NCBI RefSeq assembly: GCF_002197665.1 | Contig: NZ_NBBJ01000003.1 | Coordinates: 310,001 to 374,000, forward strand | Reading direction: 5' to 3' | Source: Sphingomonas mucosissima | Lineage (GTDB): Bacteria; Pseudomonadota; Alphaproteobacteria; Sphingomonadales; Sphingomonadaceae | DNA: 64,000 nucleotides | Shown here: positions 16,603 to 25,791 of the stretch, piece after piece | How positions within the stretch are numbered: position 1 is the stretch's first letter | How the letters are laid out: each line of letters opens with the position of its first letter | Notes under the pieces: model-generated | Seen by the model: only the letters and a program-made list of their open reading frames with translations | Told to the model about the DNA's origin: nothing | Database searches by the model: none | Made by a program: the position numbers and the translations under genes

Positions 16603-19452
16603 CTAGGCCGATAGCTGGGCGAGGCTCGCCGCCAGTTCGTCCTTGCGGAACGGCTTGGTCAGCCGCGGCAGATCCGGCCCGACATCCTCGCGCTCGGCAT
16701 AGCCCGATACCAGCAGGACGGGCATGCCGGGCCGTCGTTGCCGCACCGCGCGCGCCAGTTCGGCGCCGGTAAGTCCGGGCATCAGGTGATCGGTGATCAA
16801 CAGATCAAAGGGGTCGCCGCGCTCGATCAGCCGCATCGCTTCCTCCGCAGACGCCACTTCCGTCACGCGATAACCCAGGTCGAGCAGCATGTCGGCGGTG
16901 GTCATGCGCACGACGTCCTCGTCATCGACAAGCAAGACCTGCCCGCCCGCCCCGTGCGCCGCCGTATCGGCCGGCGCCGCCGCGACCGCGTCGGGCTGGG
17001 CCGCGCTGCGCGGTAGCCACAGCTCCACGTTGGTGCCCAGCCCCAGGCGGCTCTGGATCGTCAGCGCCCCGCCCAGCTGGGAGGCGAGCCCATGGGCCAT
17101 CGACAGGCCAAGGCCAGTCCCCTTGCCCACCCCCTTGGTGGAAAAGAACGGCTCGATCGCGCGTCGCAAGGTCGCCTGATCCATGCCGGTGCCGGTATCC
17201 GCCACCGAGAGGCGCACATATTGGCCGGGACGCAGCTTGGCCCGGTGGCCGGACCGCACGTCCTCCGCCGTCGCCGAGATGCGCAGCCTGCCACCGTCCG
17301 GCATCGCGTCCCGCGCATTCACGGCAAGGTTCAACAGCGCCATTTCCAACTGGTTCGGGTCGCAGTGGGCGGGCGGCAGGTCAGGCTCGGCATCCACCAC
17401 CACCTTGATCTGCGGCCCGGTGGTGCTCGCCACCAGATCCGCCATGCCGGCGACGAGCTCCACGATGTTGACGGACACGGCCTGCAGCGGCTGGCGGCGT
17501 GCAAAGGCGAGCAATCGCTGCACCAGCGTCTTTGCGCGTTCGGCGGACTGGACGGCGCCCGCAATCAGCCGCTGCTCGCGCTCCGTGCCGACGCCGCGGC
17601 GCTGCAGCAGATCGAGCGAGCCGACGATCGGGGCGAGCAGATTGTTGAAGTCATGCGCCACCCCACCGGTCAGCTGGCCCATCGCCTCCATCTTCTGCGC
17701 CTGTCGCAGCGCCTCCTGTGCGGTCTCCAGCTCGGCCTCGCGCTCCTTGTCGGCCGTCACGTCGCGCGTGATAGAATATAGCTTACCGCTCTCCGGCACG
17801 GCGACCCACGAGAGCCAGCGCCAGCCGCCGGCCTTTGTCCGGTAGCGATTCTCGAAATGAATAACGACTTCGCCGCGCTTCAAGCCGGAAAAGGCGCTGG
17901 CACTGGCGGCGCTGTCGTCGGGATGGACGAAATCGGTATAAGGCCGCCCCTCGATTTCGCCGACTGACCAGCCCAGCGCCGTAGCCCACGCCGGGTTCAC
18001 CGCGTCAAAGCACGCCGTGGTCAGATCGATGACCGACAACAGGTCAATGCTGTGCTGCCAGATCAGGCCGCGTTCGCGCGACCGCTCGATTACTTGGCGC
18101 TCCAAGTCGGCGTTGAGCGCGGTCAGCGCATCCTCCGCCGCCTTACGGTCGGTGATGTCGATCGACACGCAGGCGATGCTGGACACCGTGCCACTCGGCC
18201 CACGCAGCGCGGTAACGCTGTTGTGCACCCAGACCTGTGACCCGTCAGGACGGAGGGAGCGTTTAACGATGTCGAATGAACCGGCATGTGCCGTCACCCT
18301 CTGGAACAAGGCCAGGTTGCCGCCCAGGTCATCAGGGTGGGTGAGATCCTGCATGCACAAATGCATCAGGCCCTCGCGCGTTCGCCCGACGATCTCGCAA
18401 TAACGATCGTTGACGCGCACGAACCGCCCGCTCGCATCCGTTTCCGCGAGGCCCGCGGCGGATTGGTTGAAGATCGCGGACAGGTGCATCTCGCTGTTGC
18501 GCAGCGCTTCTTCAGCCACCTTGCGATCATTGATGTCAACGGAGGCGCCGAACCAGCGCACGATCTCGCCCGACCGCGGATCGCGATACGGCTCGCCGCG
18601 GACCAGGAACCACCGGTATTCGCCTGATGCCGAGCGGATGCGATGCTCGGTCTGGAACGTGGTGCCCGTCCGCTGCGCCTCCTCGAACGCGGCCATCGTG
18701 CCTGCGCCATCATCGGGATGCAAATGGGTCGCGGACACCTCTGCTGCGGTCGTCGGCTCCGGGGACGCACCGGTATAATCCCACCAATATCGGTTGAAGA
18801 ATTCGGTCCGCCCTTGTGCGTCGGTGATCCAGGTGATCTGCGGCACGGCATCGGCCATCAGGCGAAAGCGGTCCTCGCTGTCACGCAGGCGCCGCTCGCC
18901 CAGCTTCCGCTCCGTGGTTTCCGCAAGGATGCAAAGCACGCCGGCCGGGCGGCCGCTTTCGTCCGGCACCGGCGAATAATCGAGGTCCATCCAGACCGGT
19001 TCGGGAACGCCGTTGCGAAACAGCGTGAGGTGCTGATCGCGATAGCGCAGCGTACCCCCGGCGAGCCCCACCTTCATCACATGATCGTTGAAATCGGCGA
19101 CCTCCGCCCAGCCGTCACGTACCGGGCAGCCGAGAAGCCCAGGGTGCTGGTTCCCGGCAAACAGGGAGTAGCTGTCGTTGTACAGCATGATGCCGTCCTC
19201 GCCCCACAACAGGACCATCGGCACCTGGGAGCGCAGCATGATGAGGACGGTGGTGCGAAGGCTGGCAGGCCAGTGATCGACGGGGCCGAGCGGCGTGGCA
19301 GACCAGTCCCGCGCTGCGATCAGCCCCCCGCAGTCGCCGCCCGCCATCAGGCTCTTCCGAAACACGTCGCTGTCGGCTTCTGCCAAGTTCGCCACTTTCC
19401 TGCAAAGCTGGGTCCCTGAACGCAGCAACCATCCGAATGGTGGCGCTTCCAT
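16603..19452 (-). CDS. Multi-PAS hybrid sensor histidine kinase
   Basis: 949-residue soluble hybrid kinase without transmembrane helices. An N-terminal PAS-like domain (about 45-180, with the RDWSATPLGPVDHWPASLRT opening shown here as WSATPLGPVDHWP) is followed by three more PAS/PAC domains at about 190-315, 320-440 and 460-575, a HisKA domain with GGVAHDFNN (phospho-accepting His600), a HATPase domain (about 690-800, NLAVNARDAMPDGG and GKGTGLGLSM) and a C-terminal receiver with LLITDHLMPG (phospho-acceptor Asp888). Such proteins sense cytoplasmic signals and relay to a separate partner. No response regulator or output gene is adjacent. The start may be internal at Met36 (19347), because the first 35 residues look unlike the family. 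Confidence 0.85.
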   Translation of the reverse strand: MEAPPFGWLLRSGTQLCRKVANLAEADSDVFRKSLMAGGDCGGLIAARDWSATPLGPVDHWPASLRTTVLIMLRSQVPMVLLWGEDGIMLYNDSYSLFAGNQHPGLLGCPVRDGWAEVADFNDHVMKVGLAGGTLRYRDQHLTLFRNGVPEPVWMDLDYSPVPDESGRPAGVLCILAETTERKLGERRLRDSEDRFRLMADAVPQITWITDAQGRTEFFNRYWWDYTGASPEPTTAAEVSATHLHPDDGAGTMAAFEEAQRTGTTFQTEHRIRSASGEYRWFLVRGEPYRDPRSGEIVRWFGASVDINDRKVAEEALRNSEMHLSAIFNQSAAGLAETDASGRFVRVNDRYCEIVGRTREGLMHLCMQDLTHPDDLGGNLALFQRVTAHAGSFDIVKRSLRPDGSQVWVHNSVTALRGPSGTVSSIACVSIDITDRKAAEDALTALNADLERQVIERSRERGLIWQHSIDLLSVIDLTTACFDAVNPAWATALGWSVGEIEGRPYTDFVHPDDSAASASAFSGLKRGEVVIHFENRYRTKAGGWRWLSWVAVPESGKLYSITRDVTADKEREAELETAQEALRQAQKMEAMGQLTGGVAHDFNNLLAPIVGSLDLLQRRGVGTEREQRLIAGAVQSAERAKTLVQRLLAFARRQPLQAVSVNIVELVAGMADLVASTTGPQIKVVVDAEPDLPPAHCDPNQLEMALLNLAVNARDAMPDGGRLRISATAEDVRSGHRAKLRPGQYVRLSVADTGTGMDQATLRRAIEPFFSTKGVGKGTGLGLSMAHGLASQLGGALTIQSRLGLGTNVELWLPRSAAQPDAVAAAPADTAAHGAGGQVLLVDDEDVVRMTTADMLLDLGYRVTEVASAEEAMRLIERGDPFDLLITDHLMPGLTGAELARAVRQRRPGMPVLLVSGYAEREDVGPDLPRLTKPFRKDELAASLAQLSA

Positions 19453-19783
19453 TTACCACGGCGGGTCCGAAAACCGAGAGCGGCAGCGCGCCGCCCTGCC
19501 GGCAGGGCTAGCGCGCGTCAGGCCGGGCCTGTTGATCGCCGACGATCGATAGGCTCACGTGATGGCCGCCAATCGGCGGTCGGATTTGCAATAACGGGCG
19601 ACGCGCCCGGCATGATGGCACCGCACCCATGCGCGGGGCGTGGGGACAGATTGCCGCCGATCAGCAACACCGCCGCAGGGTCTGGTATCCTGCGGCTACC
19701 CTGATATCAGGCGCGCCGCAGCCGCCTCTTTCGGGTTTCCGGCCGCTGCCTCCCCCATCCGAGCCCGCGCAAGGAGAACGCCG
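19453..19783. other. Intergenic stretch upstream of the SMR exporter gene, with a GC hairpin
   Basis: About 330 bases between the divergent histidine kinase and SMR genes. A perfect 7-bp hairpin, CCGCAGG (19673-19679) with CCTGCGG (19689-19695) around a 9-base loop, lies about 90 bases before the SMR start. Guanidine riboswitches often control Gdx-type SMR genes, but I do not see the paired ACGR loops of the guanidine-II class or the ykkC consensus. The strong SD AAGGAG at 19771-19776 sets the TTG start of the SMR gene. Confidence 0.4.
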
Positions 19784-20104
19784 TTGGCGTGGGTTATCCT
19801 CGGCTGTGCCGTTGTTACCGAGATCATCTGGGCCTTGAGCCTGAAATGGGCAGCGATCCGTGGCGGGTGGCAGACCGCCATCGTGCCGGTGGTGCTGAGC
19901 TTCGTGAACATGGGGCTGCTGGCACTGGCCATGCGCGGGCTTTCCGCCGGCACGGCTTATGCGGTCTGGACGGGGCTCGGCGCGGTGGGCGTCACCATCT
20001 TTGGCGTGATGCTGTTCGGCGAGCGGCTGAGCCCCGTGCAGATCGGCTTTCTCGCCTTGATCATCATCGGCGTGGTCGGCACCAAGCTGTTCGCACAGCA
20101 ATAA
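19784..20104 (+). CDS. SMR-family exporter, Gdx/SugE (guanidinium) type
   Basis: 106 residues with four predicted transmembrane helices. The catalytic Glu is in VVTEIIWALSLKWA (helix 1). Helix 3 carries GTAYAVWTGLGAVG, and LFGERLSPVQI precedes helix 4. The WTGLGAVG element and the Lys after helix 1 match the Gdx/SugE subtype, which exports guanidinium and some small cations as an antiparallel dimer, rather than EmrE-type drug pumps. No ATG fits. A TTG at 19784, 7 bases after AAGGAG (19771-19776), gives exactly the family length, so the longer in-frame extension is rejected. The gene is single, with a PaaX-type regulator convergent downstream. Confidence 0.85.
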   Translation: MAWVILGCAVVTEIIWALSLKWAAIRGGWQTAIVPVVLSFVNMGLLALAMRGLSAGTAYAVWTGLGAVGVTIFGVMLFGERLSPVQIGFLALIIIGVVGTKLFAQQ

Positions 20105-20137
20105 GCCGGTTGTCGCACTAGGCGAGCAGCATCGGCG

Positions 20138-20941
20138 TCACGCGATGCTGCTCCAATGGCCCAGCGCCATGGCATTATACCGCTTCATCGCGGTCACCAT
20201 CGCGCGGCGCAGGGCCACATCGACAAGTTCGGCGGGAAGCAGCGGGTCCGAGTTGATCGCGCGCAGCACCGACTGGCCAAGAAGATAGGTCTCGCGCGCC
20301 GCATCGATGGTGGACATGCCCGCCACCCGCGCCTCGCTGGCCGCCATCTCGCCCAGCCAATGACGATAGCCCTCCTCCAGCGCCGCGGCTGGCCATAGAG
20401 CGCGAAAACTGCCGTCCTGCGCCTGTTCCGCGACACAGCCAGCCAGCACGGCGGCTTCCGGCTCCAGCCCCAGCCCGCCGATCGCCGCCCGCAGCTCGGC
20501 CATGCTCTGGCGCAGATTGTCGGCGCGCACCCAGGTGCCGGCGCCGGCATGGGCGAAGCCGGACAGGCGCAATGCCCGCTCGCGGCGCTGGAGGCGGGAG
20601 CGATCGCTGCGCCCGAGTTGATGGGTAAGGACGACGATCCACGCACCGGCCCAGGGGCGCACGGTTTCTTCGACCCGCATCCAGCTGCGCGCCTTTGCAT
20701 GGAGCGCGACTGCCGCCGGCCCGAGCGCATAAACGCCGCGCTCGGGCTGCTCCGCCATCCCTTCACGCACCAGTCTCCCGAGTGCGACGCGCACCGCCGC
20801 CGGCTCGATCCCGAAGATCGCCGCGCGCCCGATCAGGCTGCTGGCGGGCAGCGATGCCGGTGCAGCGGTCGACAGCAGCCAAAGGGCGAGCGAGCGCGGC
20901 GACACCGGATCGCGCCAATTATGTAACATGGTTTGACTCAT
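20138..20941 (-). CDS. PaaX family transcriptional regulator
   Basis: 267 residues. The N-terminal winged helix (about 15-75: SLALWLLSTAAP, SSLIGRAAIFGIEPAAVRVA, LVREGMAEQ) and following domain (VRPWAGAWIVVLTH, RLQRRERALRLSGFAHAG) are typical of PaaX, the phenylacetyl-CoA-responsive GntR-like repressor, though the ligand need not be phenylacetyl-CoA. The ATG (20941-20939) lies inside the promoter of the divergent desaturase gene, so this protein probably controls both directions. An internal Met5 is an alternative start. No phenylacetate catabolic genes occur in the window. Confidence 0.8.
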   Translation of the reverse strand: MSQTMLHNWRDPVSPRSLALWLLSTAAPASLPASSLIGRAAIFGIEPAAVRVALGRLVREGMAEQPERGVYALGPAAVALHAKARSWMRVEETVRPWAGAWIVVLTHQLGRSDRSRLQRRERALRLSGFAHAGAGTWVRADNLRQSMAELRAAIGGLGLEPEAAVLAGCVAEQAQDGSFRALWPAAALEEGYRHWLGEMAASEARVAGMSTIDAARETYLLGQSVLRAINSDPLLPAELVDVALRRAMVTAMKRYNAMALGHWSSIA

Positions 20942-20961
20942 AGTGTTGTTTGGCGTTATAT
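20933..20961 (+). promoter_or_regulatory. Sigma-70-like promoter of the desaturase gene, overlapping the paaX-type start
   Basis: TTGACT (20933-20938), exactly 17 bases, then TTATAT (20956-20961): close to the vegetative consensus. The predicted transcription start (about 20968) precedes the GAGGAG ribosome-binding site (20972-20977) and GTG start (20985) of the desaturase gene. On the other strand TATAAC (20960-20955) is a possible -10 for the regulator gene. The two promoters would overlap. Confidence 0.65.
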
Positions 20962-20984
20962 CTCAGTCACAGAGGAGAGCCAGC

Positions 20985-21869
20985 GTGAAGGTATCCGATT
21001 ATCTCTCGTCCGACGAACTCCAGGCGCTGACGCGTCGGTCCGACGCACGCGCCTGGTTCACCTTCGCGATGAACTGGGGCTTGATCGCCGGTGCCTTTGC
21101 GCTCGCGATCGCCTGGCCCAACCAGCTGACGATCGTGCTGGCGGTGCTGATCCTCGCCGCGCGGCAGCTGGGGCTCGGCATCCTTGTGCATGATTGCGCG
21201 CACCATGCGCTGTTTCGCGACCGACGCACCAACGAGCGGGTCGGCCAGTGGCTTGCCGGCACGCCGATCAACCTCTCGCTGGCGAACTACCGCACCTATC
21301 ACCTGGCGCATCATCGCTATGCCGGAACGCCGCAGGATCCGGACCTCGGCTTCGTCGCCAATTATCCGATCGCGCGCGATTCCCTGCGGCGCAAGTTCCT
21401 GCGCGACATCACCGGGCGTACCGGCGTGCGGGATCTGCGCCGATCGCTGGCGCGCTTTCGTCTGGCGAGCAACTGGCCATGGCTGGCGTTCCACGCCGCG
21501 CTGTTCGCGACCCTGGCGCTGGCCGGCGGCTGGTGGGCCTACGGCCTCTGGTGGGTGGCGGAGCTGTTCGTTTATCCCGTGATCGTGCGGCTGCGGCAGA
21601 TCGGTGAACATGGCGTGGTGCCCGATCGCGGCTCGGCCGATCCGCGGATGAACACCTCCACCACCATCGCGCGCTGGTGGGAGCGGCTGTTCATCGCCCC
21701 CAATCACGTCAATTATCATGTCGAGCATCACCTGGCGGCCGGCGTGCCGCCGTACCGGCTGCCGCGCATGCACCGGCTGCTGAGCGCGCGCGGCTTCTAC
21801 GATGGGCACGACGCCATCTCGCGCGGTTATGTCGACGTCTTGCGCCGCGCGACCCGCCAGCCCGCCTGA
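20985..21869 (+). CDS. Membrane fatty acid desaturase / carotenoid hydroxylase-like protein
   Basis: 294-residue di-iron membrane enzyme with the three histidine boxes of the fatty-acid desaturase superfamily: HDCAHH (His69, 73, 74), HLAHH (His106, 109, 110) and HVEHH (His245, 248, 249). Four hydrophobic helices lie at about 27-45, 48-66, 165-182 and 185-203. The superfamily uses O2 for acyl desaturation or ring hydroxylation, and the substrate cannot be told here. The start is GTG at 20985, 7 bases after GAGGAG (20972-20977). The ATG 42 bases upstream has no ribosome-binding site and lies in the promoter. Divergent from the PaaX-type regulator gene, a probable controller. Confidence 0.85.
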   Translation: MKVSDYLSSDELQALTRRSDARAWFTFAMNWGLIAGAFALAIAWPNQLTIVLAVLILAARQLGLGILVHDCAHHALFRDRRTNERVGQWLAGTPINLSLANYRTYHLAHHRYAGTPQDPDLGFVANYPIARDSLRRKFLRDITGRTGVRDLRRSLARFRLASNWPWLAFHAALFATLALAGGWWAYGLWWVAELFVYPVIVRLRQIGEHGVVPDRGSADPRMNTSTTIARWWERLFIAPNHVNYHVEHHLAAGVPPYRLPRMHRLLSARGFYDGHDAISRGYVDVLRRATRQPA

Positions 21870-21951
21870 GGCACCGGCACTCCCTCGGAACGCAGCACAC
21901 CTGCGGATCATCGGGGATGATCTGGAGTGACCGTGAGCCGATGCCGGTTGG

Positions 21952-23133
21952 CTAGCCGGCGCCGCCGATCGCGAACGGCGTCAGCGCAAGAGCGATGATG
22001 ATTGCCGCCAGGCCGATCCAGCGCCAGATGCCCATTCCGCGCCACGCGATCCGAACGCCGCCGCCTGTTTCACTGCGTGACAGGCGCAGGGCGTAGATCA
22101 TCGTCCCGGTCACCGACAAAGCGGTCATCAATGCGCCAAAGATGAACCAGAGGATCTTCGTCGGCAGCCCACCGAAAGTGCCGAAGTGCAGCGGATCAGC
22201 CATTTCGGAAATCCGCTGATGGATGGAAAGATCGGCGCCGTCCATGATCATGGTCGTCCGCCCGTTCGCCGGATCGATCACCACGCCGTTCACCCGGTCG
22301 CGCACGAGCCAGGCGCTGTCCTGGCCAAGAAACGCCACGCCCTGATCCTCCAGGAAGCGGATCTCGCGGATATCGAGACCGGGTTTCTCGCGCTGCGCGA
22401 TTGCGACCAACCGGTCCAGCGCGCGGCCGGTTGGCGGCGATCGCACGCCGATCTCGGGCGGCTGCTCGACCGGCGCGTTGCCGCCCAGTGTCTCCACCAG
22501 ATACCAGATGCCGGTCAGCGAGATGAGCGCAACGAACCAGAGGCACCACAGCCCGGCGAGGCGGTGCAGGTCGCCCGTCAGCCGGCGGGTGTTGCCCGTG
22601 TGCGGCCAGCGAAAGAAACCGCGCCACCATTTCTTGTAGGTGACCACGCCGGTCACCAACGATGCGGCAAGCAGGAGCGCGAGCGAGCAGACGATCGGAA
22701 TGCCGATCTTCGTCGGAAGCATCAGATGGCGATGCACCTGCCGGAGGAAGCGATGGACGTTGGCCCAGCCATGCTGCCCGGTGACCTCGCCCGTCCAGGG
22801 ATCCACATAGATGCGGCGCGGCGCGCCCTTTTCCGGGCTCACCCAGGCCTCGACGGCGAACCAGGGATCGATCGGCGCGAAGATCGTCGTCAACGCTCCG
22901 TCCGGCGCGGCACGCTGCGCCGCGTCGGCGATCGATCCCCATGACGCGTGCGGCGCATCGCGCGGTGCCACCCGCATCGCGGGCGTGATCAGCCAGTCGA
23001 TCTCATGCGCGAAAACGGCAAGCGTGCCGGTCGCGAGGATGAACGTCAGGAAGATCGAGAGCTTGAAGCCCGCCCAGCTATGGACGACCCACCAAAGGGA
23101 TCGCCGCTTCGCCGGCCGCGCGGTCGCCACCAT
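21952..23133 (-). CDS. PepSY-associated TM protein (second receptor partner)
   Basis: 393-residue inner-membrane protein of the PepSY_TM family. It has helices at about 22-45, 140-165, 195-215, 330-350 and 365-390, with HRFLRQVHRHLMLP and GDLHRLAGLWCLWF histidines positioned as in proposed heme- or iron-reducing members. The periplasmic PepSY segment contains RIYVDPWTGEVTGQHGW. Its start is only 2 bases after the stop of the upstream siderophore receptor gene, so they form an operon. The protein is clearly different in sequence from the PepSY protein at 3506-4702. Likely role: releasing iron from an imported ferric siderophore. Confidence 0.85.
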   Translation of the reverse strand: MVATARPAKRRSLWWVVHSWAGFKLSIFLTFILATGTLAVFAHEIDWLITPAMRVAPRDAPHASWGSIADAAQRAAPDGALTTIFAPIDPWFAVEAWVSPEKGAPRRIYVDPWTGEVTGQHGWANVHRFLRQVHRHLMLPTKIGIPIVCSLALLLAASLVTGVVTYKKWWRGFFRWPHTGNTRRLTGDLHRLAGLWCLWFVALISLTGIWYLVETLGGNAPVEQPPEIGVRSPPTGRALDRLVAIAQREKPGLDIREIRFLEDQGVAFLGQDSAWLVRDRVNGVVIDPANGRTTMIMDGADLSIHQRISEMADPLHFGTFGGLPTKILWFIFGALMTALSVTGTMIYALRLSRSETGGGVRIAWRGMGIWRWIGLAAIIIALALTPFAIGGAG

Positions 23134-23135
23134 CG

Positions 23136-25268
23136 TCAGAACCGCGTCCGAAGCTCGGCCAGGAAGGTGCGCGGCTCGCCCGGGAAGTGGCCGCTCTGCG
23201 CCGTAAAGCCCGATGCCGCATAGACGCGGTCGAAGATGTTATCCACGCGGAGCAACAGTTCGGCAAAGCCAAGCCGCTTGGTGATCGAGGCATCGAAGAT
23301 CGTGTACGGCCGCACCCGCTGACCCGACAGGCTGGTGCGGCTCGACACATGCTCGCCGCCAAAGGCGAAGGCTGAGTCGATCGCCGCCACCTGATACCGC
23401 GTCCAGAAGCCGACCTTGTGCCGAGGCGCGTTGGCGAAGCGATCACCGACGGCGTTGGTGATGGATTGCCCGGCCACGGTGCCGGTGATCCGCGCGTCAT
23501 TATAGCCGTAATTGACCAGCAACACCCAGTCGGGCGTCACGTCGGTCGCCAGATCGAACTCGAACCCCTTGCTGGTCACTTTGCCGATCGGGCGCAATTG
23601 ATCCTGGCCGTTCACGGGCGGCAAGGCCGGATCGGCCTGCAGGATGTTGCTACGGACGATGCGATACACCGCAGCATTGGCCTGCACCCGTCCGTTGAAC
23701 AGGTCGGATTTCACACCGCCTTCGATCTGGTTGCCCGTCACCGGCGCGAAAGGCCCGCCAGCATCGGTAGATTGGCTGGCGGCCGCTTGCGGCTCGAAGC
23801 TTTGCGACCAACTGGCATACAGCGAAACGTTCTGGCGCGGCTTGAAGACTGCGCCGCCGCGCAGCGTGGCGTCACCATCGCGGTAGTTGGAGAGCGCGGT
23901 GACGCGCCCGGCGGTGCTCGTCGTCACGCCATCCTCAAACCGGTCGTATCGGACGCCGCCGACCAGCAGCAACGCGTCGGTCACGCTGATCTGGTCCTGC
24001 AGATAGACGCCGTAGCGCTTCGTGCGTGTGTCCGTCGTGGTGTACGGCAGCGCAGCGGCCCGCGCCGCGTCTGTGTCCGACCGGCCGTAGGCGGGATTGC
24101 TGAGGCTCAGCGGCAACACGCCCGCACGCAGGATGCGCGACTGGAGGACGCTTGTCTCGTCATACCAATCGGCCCCCGTCTGGAACTTATGCTCCATGCC
24201 AAGGACATCGACGCGCGCGGTCGCATTTGCCATGAAGGACAAGCCGTCCACCGGGCGGATCTGATCGCGGAATTCGCGCTGCACGAGATCCGGGTTGGTC
24301 GGGCTCAGCCCACGGGGCTCGTGGTATTTCTGGCGTTCGGTCGCCTTGAAGTAGCGCGCACCGGCATCGAACGTCACCTGCTCGCCGATGCTGGTCGCAT
24401 AGCGCGCCTGGTAAGCGGTGGAGGTCAGGTCGAGGAAGTCACTGCGCTCGTTGGCGTTCCAGCGGATCGACGTCAGGAAATTGCCCGCATCGTCCACCAG
24501 GACACCGCGCAAGCGATTGGCTTGCAACTGGCTGTCGTAGGTGGTGGCCTGCAAGGTGAGCTTGCCACCGGGGTTGGTACGGATCGACAGGCCCACATCG
24601 CCGATCAGCGACTTGTTCTGCGTGTTGCGGCGATAAGGGTCCATTGACTCGTAGAAGCCGCCGATCCGATACGTCACGACGCCGTCGCGATCGATCCGGC
24701 CGGTCGCTTCTGACGAGATGCCGATGCGATCGTAATTGCCGCCAGTCACGACCGTGCGCAGCGCCGCTTGGTCCGAAGGTGTCTTCGACACATAGTTGAT
24801 GATGCCGCCCGGCGATCCGGGGCCGAAGAACAGACCTGCCGGGCCTTTCAGCACCTCGACCCGCTCGATGTTGAACAATTGCGGCACGGAGAAGCCAATG
24901 AACGGATTGCCGCGCTGGCCATCGTAAAAGGACTGATCCTGCCGAAAGCCGCGAAACGTGACGCCGGCATAGCTGAAGAAGCTGACGCCCGAAATGTTGC
25001 GATAAATGTCGGTCGCATCGCGTGCGCCCTGATCAACGAACAGGTCCGAATTGATCACCTGCAACGCCTGCGGGATGTTGAGCGGATCCTCCGCCGCCTT
25101 GCCGACCGTGGTTTCCTCGGCGCGGTAAAGGCGTTGCGCGCGCCCGGTTACGATGATGTCGTCAGCCGCAAGCACCTCAGCATCGCTGGTCCGCGCTGGC
25201 TCCTGCGCGGAAGCAACCGAACAGGCGAACGAAGCAACGCCGATGCCAGCGACAAAAACCGATCTCAC
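23136..25268 (-). CDS. TonB-dependent siderophore receptor (second)
   Basis: 710-residue outer-membrane receptor. It has a signal peptide at about residues 1-21 (ending SVASA), a TonB-box/plug opening DDIIVTGRAQ, PLNIPQALQVINSDLF, DIYRNISGV, TFRGFRQDQSFYDGQRG, ERVEVLKGPAGLFFGPGSP and GGIINYVSKTP. The barrel ends in TRF. The plug pattern is that of FpvA/FoxA-like ferric siderophore receptors. The last 2 bases before the PepSY gene and shared direction show a two-gene operon. No Fur box was identified with confidence upstream. Confidence 0.9.
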   Translation of the reverse strand: MRSVFVAGIGVASFACSVASAQEPARTSDAEVLAADDIIVTGRAQRLYRAEETTVGKAAEDPLNIPQALQVINSDLFVDQGARDATDIYRNISGVSFFSYAGVTFRGFRQDQSFYDGQRGNPFIGFSVPQLFNIERVEVLKGPAGLFFGPGSPGGIINYVSKTPSDQAALRTVVTGGNYDRIGISSEATGRIDRDGVVTYRIGGFYESMDPYRRNTQNKSLIGDVGLSIRTNPGGKLTLQATTYDSQLQANRLRGVLVDDAGNFLTSIRWNANERSDFLDLTSTAYQARYATSIGEQVTFDAGARYFKATERQKYHEPRGLSPTNPDLVQREFRDQIRPVDGLSFMANATARVDVLGMEHKFQTGADWYDETSVLQSRILRAGVLPLSLSNPAYGRSDTDAARAAALPYTTTDTRTKRYGVYLQDQISVTDALLLVGGVRYDRFEDGVTTSTAGRVTALSNYRDGDATLRGGAVFKPRQNVSLYASWSQSFEPQAAASQSTDAGGPFAPVTGNQIEGGVKSDLFNGRVQANAAVYRIVRSNILQADPALPPVNGQDQLRPIGKVTSKGFEFDLATDVTPDWVLLVNYGYNDARITGTVAGQSITNAVGDRFANAPRHKVGFWTRYQVAAIDSAFAFGGEHVSSRTSLSGQRVRPYTIFDASITKRLGFAELLLRVDNIFDRVYAASGFTAQSGHFPGEPRTFLAELRTRF

Positions 25269-25791
25269 GAAAGCCCCCTTTGATGCGATTGGCTCGCATT
25301 AGCGGGAGAGTAGAAGGATGGCAACCAGGAGGGATGGAGCAGGATCACCGCGGTGGCGGATGCGCTCTTCGACGCGCGGAGCGGCTCGCGAACCCCGGCG
25401 TGCGCCTCGTCAATGGCCGATCGACTGGCCCAGTGCGGCTTGAACAGCGTGAGTGGCGATCTCGGCCGAGCACCGACCCTGAACTCGCGGACCCCGCTGA
25501 GTTCCCAAACGTGCAACAGCGGTTTTGCCGATATCGCTTTCGGCGCGTAGTCCGCGACCTCAGGTCTTCAGGATACGCGACGGCTTGCCGCGCTCGCGCA
25601 TCGGCACTTCGTGAACGATGTCAGTGGCCGGCGGGACGTTAGCCGACTACAGTCCTGACCTTAGCGGGTTGGCGCGCAGCCCATCCCCGGCGTCCAACCG
25701 CGCCAAGACGGCCCGCAGCCGCTCCTGATCGCGGAGAGCGTCGTATCGGCGCCCTCGTTGATCTGGAACGGCTGCATCGCGCTGGATCCCG
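25269..25791. other. Intergenic stretch with no supported gene
   Basis: About 520 bases between two co-directional TonB receptor genes. It should contain the promoter of the downstream siderophore receptor (towards 25268) and the end of the transcript from 25792. Short open frames on both strands have no recognised pattern. On the minus strand at about 25650-25790 a frame reads with plausible residue composition, but has no start of its own, so a decayed gene end is possible. No clear terminator hairpin with a T-run. Confidence 0.4.

Noticed and set aside
19600..19783. Guanidine riboswitch upstream of the Gdx-type gene
   Set aside because: The hairpin seen does not have the ACGR loops or the ykkC consensus, so I do not call it a riboswitch.
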